Shown one piece after another: positions 58,126-64,000 of a stretch of 64,000 nucleotides of DNA. This DNA comes from Myxococcus qinghaiensis (lineage in GTDB: Bacteria > Myxococcota > Myxococcia > Myxococcales > Myxococcaceae). How positions within the stretch are numbered: the stretch's first letter is position 1; every line of letters begins with the position of its first letter. A program made the translations under genes and the position numbers. The notes below the pieces were generated by a model. That model searched no databases, had not been told where the DNA came from, and was given only the letters and a program-made list of their open reading frames with translations. The stretch is from contig NZ_JAKCFA010000015.1 of NCBI RefSeq assembly GCF_024198215.1, positions 62,001-126,000 on the forward strand. Reading direction: 5' to 3'.

Positions 58126-59282
58126 ACCAACGCCCCGACATCCAGGCCCAGTCCAGGCGACTCCGGAAGACGAATGCGCCCGTGGACGGGCTGGTAGTCA
58201 TGCCAGTCGGGCTCCTTCGCGAAGAGCCGCCCCACCGCGAGCCCCGAGGCCAGCGCACCCGAGGGCAGCGCGGCGGCCAGGTGCGCCGCGCCCGCTCGCG
58301 CCACCACGCCATCCAGCGAGCTCGTCACATACGCCTGCATCCCCAACCGCGCGGCCCGCATCGCCACCACGAGCCCGGGGAGCAGTCCACCCAGCACCAT
58401 CGGCTTGAGCACCACCGCTCCCACCGCCGGGCCACCGCCCAACAGCGGGTCCACCGACAGCAGCGCGCGCAGCGTCTCCGGTGAGCCGAGCGACTCGTCC
58501 GCCGCCACCATGCACGGCGCCCTTCGCTGAACACGCCACAGCGCCGACAGGTCCTCCGGCGGCGTCGGCTGCTCCACCAGCTCCAGGCCATACCAACCCA
58601 GCTTGTCGAGCGCGCGCTTCGCCTCGGGCTCGGACCAGCCGCCGTTCGCGTCCAGCCGCAGCTTCACGTCCGGCCCCACGGCCTCGCGCACCGCCTTCAC
58701 GCGCTGCTCATCCGCCTCCAACGAGCGCGTCGCCACCTTCAGCTTCAGCGTCCCATAGCCCTCGGCCACCGCGCGCCGGGCCTCCTCCGCCAATGCCTCC
58801 GGGGACTCCTCGCCCAAGAGCGCGTTCACCAGCACCTCGGGACGCGACTCCTCCGCCAGCAGCCAGCACAGCGGAACACCCTGGCGCTTCGCGAGCAGGT
58901 CCAACAGGGCCAGCTCCAGCGCATGCTCCGCGGCGGGCACGGGACCCGGAGGCGCGGGATGACGGGCCCGGACGCGAACACCCTCGCCACGCGCCACCGT
59001 CGGCGGGAAGGGCGACAGCGTGTCCTCGACGGCGCGCACCGTGTCGCCCAACAACTGGCCCTTCAGCGACGACAGCCACGCCCCCAGCACCTCGCCGCAC
59101 ACCGCCAGCGACTCCGTGCCGAACTCCGGCAGCGGCATCGCTTCTCCGAGCCCTACCCGCCCATCCTCGTCCTCCAACTGCACGAGGAAACCCTCGCGCG
59201 CGGAGTAGGAGCCTCGGGCTGTCTTCAAGGGCTGGAGCAGCTCCAACTTCAGCGGGGTCAGCGTCGCCTGGACAATGCGCAT
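58122..59282 (-). CDS. menC: MenC, o-succinylbenzoate synthase
   Basis: 386 residues of the enolase superfamily. Catalytic KxK lies in TLKLKVATR (second Lys near 187), metal ligands in RLDANGG, VEQPTP and AADESLGS, and the second base lysine in VVLKPMVLGG. It dehydrates SHCHC to o-succinylbenzoate. The gene ends in a 4-base overlap with menE and starts 9 bp after menA. Confidence 0.94.
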   Translation of the reverse strand: MRIVQATLTPLKLELLQPLKTARGSYSAREGFLVQLEDEDGRVGLGEAMPLPEFGTESLAVCGEVLGAWLSSLKGQLLGDTVRAVEDTLSPFPPTVARGEGVRVRARHPAPPGPVPAAEHALELALLDLLAKRQGVPLCWLLAEESRPEVLVNALLGEESPEALAEEARRAVAEGYGTLKLKVATRSLEADEQRVKAVREAVGPDVKLRLDANGGWSEPEAKRALDKLGWYGLELVEQPTPPEDLSALWRVQRRAPCMVAADESLGSPETLRALLSVDPLLGGGPAVGAVVLKPMVLGGLLPGLVVAMRAARLGMQAYVTSSLDGVVARAGAAHLAAALPSGALASGLAVGRLFAKEPDWHDYQPVHGRIRLPESPGLGLDVGALV

Positions 59283-59291
59283 GAGCTCACA

Positions 59292-60215
59292 TCATCGCAG
59301 GTACAGGCCCACCCCGAACAGCACTCCGAAGAAGAGTTGGAAGCGCGCCGTCCCGCCCAGCGCCGGGTTCAGCGCGGCCCCCTGCTCTCGCAGCACCCGC
59401 TTCAGCGGCGGCACGACCAGGGGCAGGCTCAGGAACGACAGAAAGACCCAGGGTCCCGCGAGTCCCAGTGCGAACATCGCCACCGGCGTGGCGAACGAAG
59501 CCCCGAGCAGCAGCACGTACTCAGCCTTGCCCGCCGTCGTCCCCCAGCGCACCGCGAGTGTGCGCTTGCCCGCCTTCACGTCCGTGGTGACGTCTCGCAG
59601 GTTGTTGACGACGATGAGCATGGTGCCGCTCGCGCCCACGGGAATCGCCGCCCACCACGCCGCCGGATGGACCGTGCCGGCCTGCACGTAGAAGGTCCCC
59701 GTCACCGCGACGAGCCCGAAGAAGATGAAGACGAAGAGGTCGCCCAGGCCGTTGTAGCCCAGGGGGAACGGCCCGCCCGTGTACGCGTAGCCACAGAGGA
59801 GCGACGCGAGTCCAATCGCGACGATGGGCCAGCCGCCCACCGCCACGAGGTACGCCCCCACCGCCGTCGCCAGGGCGAAGCAGATGGCCGCGCCCAACAG
59901 CACCGTGCCCGGCGCGATGAGGCCGCTCTGCGTGACTCGCACCGGCCCGAGCCGCTCATGCGTGTCCGCGCCCTTCTTGAAGTCGTAGTAGTCGTTGATG
60001 AAGTTGGTGCCAATCTGGATGAGCACCGCGCCCAGGAGCGCCGCCAGGGCCGGGACGATGCGCCCCACGCCCAGGCCGAACGCGAGCGTCGTCCCCACCA
60101 GCACCGGCACCAGCGCCGCCGTCAGCGTCTTGGGACGCACCGCCATCAACCACGTCTTCACCGTGGGCCGAGGCTTCACCATGGCCACCGGGGCTCCCGG
60201 CACGGACGTACTCAC
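59292..60215 (-). CDS. menA: MenA, 1,4-dihydroxy-2-naphthoate polyprenyltransferase
   Basis: 307 residues from the GTG at 60215, which overlaps the menH stop as GTGA; an in-frame ATG at 60182 is an alternative. UbiA-family motifs are visible: NFINDYYDFKKGAD (prenyl-diphosphate/Mg site) and the second Asp motif VNNLRDVTTDVKAGK. Eight to nine membrane helices. It attaches the isoprenoid tail to DHNA in the inner membrane. Confidence 0.95.
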   Translation of the reverse strand: MSTSVPGAPVAMVKPRPTVKTWLMAVRPKTLTAALVPVLVGTTLAFGLGVGRIVPALAALLGAVLIQIGTNFINDYYDFKKGADTHERLGPVRVTQSGLIAPGTVLLGAAICFALATAVGAYLVAVGGWPIVAIGLASLLCGYAYTGGPFPLGYNGLGDLFVFIFFGLVAVTGTFYVQAGTVHPAAWWAAIPVGASGTMLIVVNNLRDVTTDVKAGKRTLAVRWGTTAGKAEYVLLLGASFATPVAMFALGLAGPWVFLSFLSLPLVVPPLKRVLREQGAALNPALGGTARFQLFFGVLFGVGLYLR

Positions 60216-61072
60216 GGGTTCATCCTCTCGGGACTCACCGCCGCGGTGGCGGCCTCGAACTGGGGCGCCTCGTACCAGGGCGTCTGGAGGAACCCCAGCA
60301 CCTCCCGGGCGTAGCCCTCCGGCGCCTCCAGGTGCGGCGCGTGGCCGCAATCCGAGAAGGCATGTCGCCACACCACCGGAAGCTCCGTCGCCATCTTGCG
60401 CGCCGTCTGCGTGAACTTCTCGTCCCGCGCTCCCGTGAGCAGCAACGTGGGTAGTCGCTGGTGGTGCAGCTCCGACCAGTAATCCGGTTGCACTCCGAGC
60501 CCCAGGCACTCCAGCGCCCCGGCGAGCCCCTCCGCGGTGCAGGCCCGACGGTGGGCGCGCAGCACGGCGCGACGCTCCTCGGGCATGGCGCGAAGGCCGT
60601 CGAACAGGGGCAGCGCCTCCCAGCGCTCCACGAAGGCGTCCACGCCCCGGGCGCGGATGAAGGCCGCGAGCTGCGCGTCCGCCTCACGTCGCGCGGCACG
60701 CTCCTGACGGCGGTGCAGCCCCGGCGAGCCGCTCTCCATGATGAGCCGGCCGAACCGGTCCGGCGCGCGCACGGCCGCGGCCAGCGCCACCCGCGCGCCC
60801 TGCGAATAGCCGAGCAGATCCACCGTGCCCGCGCCCAGCGAGTCGACCAGGGCGACCAGCGCGTCCACCGTCTCCAGGAAGCCGTCGCGGCCCTGTCGCG
60901 TGGGCAATGGCGTGGCGCCATGCCCCGGCAGGTCCACCGCGATGGCTCGCACGGAGCGCCCCAGCAGCGGACGCAGTCCGTTGAACGAGGCCCGGTTGCC
61001 GGTGAAGCCGTGCAGCAGCACGAGGGGCCGAGAGCCTTCTCCCCACGTCTCGTAGGCCAGTTTCATGCCCAT
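60212..61072 (-). CDS. menH: MenH, SHCHC synthase (alpha/beta hydrolase)
   Basis: 286 residues. The oxyanion segment LLHGFTGNRASF, the nucleophile elbow GYSQGARVAL (Ser near 91), an acid in TGARDEKF and the histidine in DCGHAPHLE form the MenH triad. It removes pyruvate from the MenD product to give SHCHC. The ATG at 61072 has GGAG seven bases upstream and overlaps the menD end by 10 bp; the ATG at 61066 (ATGA overlap) is a possible alternative. Confidence 0.93.
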   Translation of the reverse strand: MGMKLAYETWGEGSRPLVLLHGFTGNRASFNGLRPLLGRSVRAIAVDLPGHGATPLPTRQGRDGFLETVDALVALVDSLGAGTVDLLGYSQGARVALAAAVRAPDRFGRLIMESGSPGLHRRQERAARREADAQLAAFIRARGVDAFVERWEALPLFDGLRAMPEERRAVLRAHRRACTAEGLAGALECLGLGVQPDYWSELHHQRLPTLLLTGARDEKFTQTARKMATELPVVWRHAFSDCGHAPHLEAPEGYAREVLGFLQTPWYEAPQFEAATAAVSPERMNP

Positions 61073-62832
61073 GGTCCGTCTCCCAGTGCGGCTGCCATCC
61101 TCGTGAAGAGCTGCCGGTGGTCATCCACGTTCGCGGCCCGGTCCACGCGAACCTCCACGAGGTGCAGGCCGCCTTCGAGTCCTTCACGTACCGCCGACCG
61201 CAGCGCGGAGGGCGTCGTCGGCCGGTGCAGCCGCGCCCCTCCGAGCGCCGCCGCATGCGACAGGTCCACGCCGTGCGGGGTGCCGAACAGCGTCTCGAAC
61301 TCGTCCGGCTTCGCCGCCTGGGCAATCGGCAGGAACGAGAAGATGCCGCCGCCGTCGTTGTTCACGGCGACCACCGTCAGCGGCACGCGCGAACGCGACG
61401 CCGTGACGAAGGCGCCCACGTCGTGAAGCAGCGCCAGGTCGCCGGTGAGCAGCACGGCGGGACGCGAGGCCGCGGCGGCCATGCCCAGCGCGCTGGAGAT
61501 GATGCCGTCGATGCCATTCGCCCCACGGTTGGCCAGCACCCTCAGCGGCACCGGACCCGCCGGCGCGAAGGCGTCCACGTCGCGGATGGGCATGCTGCTG
61601 GACACGAACAGCGGAGCACCCGCCGGAAGCGCGGCCACCACCTCGCGGGCGATTCTCGGCTCGCTGAGCGACTCGGGCCGCTCGGCGAACGCGGCTTCGA
61701 GCGCGCCTCGCGCCAGTCGCTCCGCCGCGAGGAAGGCCTGCGCCCACCGACCCGGGCCTCGCGTCTGCCCCTTCGTCAGCGCCGCGCAGGCCGCCACCGC
61801 CGAGCCCTCCACCACCGTCGCCGCGCGATGCGTGGGGTCGAACAACGCGCCCCCATCACTGAAGAGGACGACGTCCGAGCCCGACGCCTCCAACCACTGC
61901 TGCGGCGACTTGGGCGTCAGCCCGCCACCGAAGCGCAGCACCAGCTCCGGCCGGTGCGTCTTGGCGAAGGGCGCATGGCGCAACAGCGCGTCGTAGTACG
62001 AGAGCGTGAGCGGCCCACCGCCGTAGCGCGCCTGCGACGTCGCCTCGGCGAGCACCGGGTAGCCCGTGGCCTGGGACAGCGCGGAGATGGCGTCCGCGAA
62101 CCCGTCCGCCTCGTCACGGGGGCCACAGACGATGACACCCCGCTCCGTCGCGGCGATGCGCTGACGCAGGGACTCCAGCACCGAAGCGTCCGGCTCTTGC
62201 ATCGGCGGCACGATTCGCGTGAGCGGCGCACCCGCGCGGCCCGCCTTCGACAGCTCGGACAGGCGCTCCTCGCCAAAGGCCTCGGTCACCGGAGCGAGCG
62301 GCTCGCGGAAGGGCACGTTGAGCTGCACGGCGCCACGCGGCATGCGCAGCGCGGTGGCCACGGCCCGAGCGGCGGTGGCGCGCAGGTGGATCAACGCGAC
62401 GTCACTGGCCTCCGGGACTCCCACGTCCGTGAAGCTGCGCGCGTGCTCGCCATAGAAGTGCGCCTGGGGCACCGTCTGCGCCGCGCCCCAGCCCTGCAGC
62501 TCCAGCGGCCGGTCCGCCGTCAACACCACCAGCGGCACCTGCGACAGCGAGGCCTCGATGACCGCGGGATAGAAGTGCGCGCCCGCCGTGCCGCTCGTCG
62601 CCACGAGAATCACCGGCGCGCGGGACTGCTTCGCGAGCCCCAGCCCGAAGAAGCCCGCGCTGCGCTCGTCGATGATGGACCAGGTGCGCAGGCCCTCCGC
62701 GCGAGCACACGCCAGCGCCAGCGGCGAGGAGCGCGAGCCCGGGCACACCACGGCGTGCCGCGCGCCACCGCGAACCAGCTCCTCCACGAGCGCGCGAGCC
62801 CACAGCAGGTTGAGATTACTGTCGCCCGACAT
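61063..62832 (-). CDS. menD: MenD, SEPHCHC synthase (thiamine diphosphate enzyme)
   Basis: 589 residues from the ATG at 62832 (GGGAGG just upstream). The three ThDP-enzyme domains are recognisable: the N-terminal pyrimidine-binding domain (VVCPGSRSSPLALACA, VATSGTAGAHFYPAVIEAS), and the C-terminal pyrophosphate domain with NRGANGIDG, GDLALLHDVGAF and NNDGGGIF. It joins isochorismate and 2-oxoglutarate. It overlaps the menF end by 17 bp. Confidence 0.96.
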   Translation of the reverse strand: MSGDSNLNLLWARALVEELVRGGARHAVVCPGSRSSPLALACARAEGLRTWSIIDERSAGFFGLGLAKQSRAPVILVATSGTAGAHFYPAVIEASLSQVPLVVLTADRPLELQGWGAAQTVPQAHFYGEHARSFTDVGVPEASDVALIHLRATAARAVATALRMPRGAVQLNVPFREPLAPVTEAFGEERLSELSKAGRAGAPLTRIVPPMQEPDASVLESLRQRIAATERGVIVCGPRDEADGFADAISALSQATGYPVLAEATSQARYGGGPLTLSYYDALLRHAPFAKTHRPELVLRFGGGLTPKSPQQWLEASGSDVVLFSDGGALFDPTHRAATVVEGSAVAACAALTKGQTRGPGRWAQAFLAAERLARGALEAAFAERPESLSEPRIAREVVAALPAGAPLFVSSSMPIRDVDAFAPAGPVPLRVLANRGANGIDGIISSALGMAAAASRPAVLLTGDLALLHDVGAFVTASRSRVPLTVVAVNNDGGGIFSFLPIAQAAKPDEFETLFGTPHGVDLSHAAALGGARLHRPTTPSALRSAVREGLEGGLHLVEVRVDRAANVDDHRQLFTRMAAALGDGPWA

Positions 62833-64000
62833 CCCCGCCTCCCAACGCACGCAACACGGCCAGACTCTTCATCTCCGTCTCCCGCCACTCCGCCTCCGCG
62901 ATGGAGCCGGCCACGATTCCGCAACCCACGTACAACCGGGCCCGCGAGCCCCGCACGCGCGCCGAGCGCAACGCCACCATCAGGTGCGCACGCCCCGGCC
63001 CCACCCACCCCACCGGCCCCGCATACCAACCCCTGTCCAGCCCCTCGTGCTCCACCAGGAAGAACAGCGCGCGCTCACGCGGAGTTCCTCCCACCGCGGG
63101 CGTGGGATGCAGCGCCCCCACCACCTGCGCCGCCGACACGCCCTCGCGCAGCTCCGCGCGGATGCCCGTGCGCAGGTGCACCACGTTCTTCAACGCCAAC
63201 AACCGGGGCTCCGCGTCAGCCCGCACGTCCTCGGTGGCCAGGCCCCGCACCGTCGCGAGGATGTAGCGAACCACCGCTTCGTGCTCGCGCACGTCCTTGT
63301 CCTGGCCCCGCAGCCCCTCGGCCAGATGCGGCGCGGCCGTCCCCGCGAGCGCCTCCGTCTCCAGCACCCGCCCCTCCACCCGACACAGCGTCTCCGGCGT
63401 CGCGCCCAGGAAGCACGTCCCGTCCGGCGCTCGAAACAAGAAGGTGGCGCAGCGAGGGTTCTGCTCCCGCAGCCGCGCCAGCACCTCCACCACGTCGAAG
63501 GGCGCCGGCCCCTCCACGTCCACGGCGCGCGCCAGTACCACCTTCTGGAGCTGTCCCGAAGCAATGGCTTCCAGCGCCCGCTCCACCCGCGCCTCGAACT
63601 CCGGACGCGACGACGTCAGCGACAGCGCGACCTCACCGCCCCGCGCATGTCGATAGGCCGCGGAGAAGCGCGCACGCACCCGCTCCAGCCGCGAGCGCAC
63701 CAGGTCCTCGCCGCCCCGTCCCTCGGGCGCGAAGGCCGCCACGGACAGGCCGCTCGCGGTGCGCCACACCAGCACCTCCGGCAGCGTCCAGCGCGCCACG
63801 CCGTGCGCCGCCCAGGCCTCATCAGGAAGGCCCGTCGCGCCGAACCGGATTCCGCCGAACCAGGGACCCGGAAGGTTGTCGGGCACCTCGCCCAACCAGC
63901 GCAGTGACGTCGCGGCCAGCGTGTTCAGGACCTCGGGCACCTGCCCGGACTCCGACGCCACCACCACCGCCGCCTCACCCCACCCCGCCGCCGCTTCCCG
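62816..64000 (-). CDS. menF: MenF, isochorismate synthase, N-terminus cut by window edge
   Basis: The frame stays open to the right edge, so the 5' end is missing; about 394 codons are visible. The chorismate-binding core is complete: SGQLQKVVLARA, FLGATPETLCRVEGR, ETEALAGTAAP, DVREHEAVVRYI, GALHPTPAVGG and AHLMVALRSARV. It isomerises chorismate to isochorismate, the first step of the pathway. It is the first visible gene of the men operon; the promoter is outside the window. Confidence 0.94.
   Translation of the reverse strand, partial: REAAAGWGEAAVVVASESGQVPEVLNTLAATSLRWLGEVPDNLPGPWFGGIRFGATGLPDEAWAAHGVARWTLPEVLVWRTASGLSVAAFAPEGRGGEDLVRSRLERVRARFSAAYRHARGGEVALSLTSSRPEFEARVERALEAIASGQLQKVVLARAVDVEGPAPFDVVEVLARLREQNPRCATFLFRAPDGTCFLGATPETLCRVEGRVLETEALAGTAAPHLAEGLRGQDKDVREHEAVVRYILATVRGLATEDVRADAEPRLLALKNVVHLRTGIRAELREGVSAAQVVGALHPTPAVGGTPRERALFFLVEHEGLDRGWYAGPVGWVGPGRAHLMVALRSARVRGSRARLYVGCGIVAGSIAEAEWRETEMKSLAVLRALGGGDVGRQ

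Overview
The window is about 64 kb of GC-rich chromosome with strong G/C at third codon positions, frequent GTG starts and no insertion sequences, prophage genes or CRISPR arrays. It comes from a myxobacterium (Myxococcota, most likely suborder Cystobacterineae). The markers are a protease ending in a MYXO-CTERM sorting signal and an encapsulin pair (shell EncA plus cargo EncB with the LTVGSLRR targeting peptide) as known from Myxococcus xanthus. Complete menaquinone and TCA-cycle gene sets fit an aerobic, menaquinone-using bacterium. I cannot name the genus.

Layout. 1-5.3 kb (minus): a YqiJ-like membrane protein, a flotillin-like protein and a DUF3686-type DNA repair ATPase cut by the left edge. 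5.4-12 kb: mixed accessory genes (topoisomerase IB, O-methyltransferase, Fe(II)/2-oxoglutarate oxygenase, DUF1330 protein, Tat-exported amidase, patatin-like lipase). 11.9-20.8 kb (minus): an antiporter fused to a UBP-type zinc finger and a 2066-residue M36 metalloprotease with nine Ig/PKD-like repeats. 21.3-25.6 kb (minus): two initiator tRNA genes, a five-S1-domain protein and MurJ. 25.7-31.1 kb (plus): encB, encA, an NtrC-family regulator, an M23 peptidase and an outer-membrane barrel. 31.2-38.1 kb (minus): RNA and translation genes (rlmN, rpsP-khpA-rimM-trmD-rplS, a YhaN-like pseudo-ATPase, yraN, rsmI). 38.2-39.8 kb: an amidohydrolase between 31-bp direct repeats. 39.9-48 kb (minus): icd-mdh, sdhA-sdhB, sucC-sucD-ndk. 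48.2-54.4 kb: a degenerate histidine-kinase-like ATPase domain, a PilZ protein paired with a heme-oxygenase-like diiron protein, an FAD monooxygenase and a 70-residue hypothetical protein. 54.8-56.6 kb: a polytopic DUF6311-like membrane protein. 56.7-64 kb (minus): menF(partial)-menD-menH-menA-menC-menE.

How the genes work together. icd, mdh, sdhAB and sucCD supply four consecutive parts of the TCA cycle. The men genes make the quinone that succinate dehydrogenase reduces, but no membrane anchor (sdhC) lies beside sdhAB. The rpsP-to-rplS block is a classic translation operon with GTGA stop/start overlaps and ends in a clear intrinsic terminator. EncA and EncB form an iron-storing nanocompartment.

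Points most worth a second look: the PilZ-diiron pair with a sigma70-like promoter that removes the longest-ORF start; the YhaN-like protein that has lost Walker A and the signature motif; the YqiJ-flotillin-ATPase module with four 11-residue amphipathic repeats in YqiJ; the 95-bp duplication of the menE 3' end; the direct repeats flanking the amidohydrolase; and a 21-bp palindrome upstream of the giant protease.
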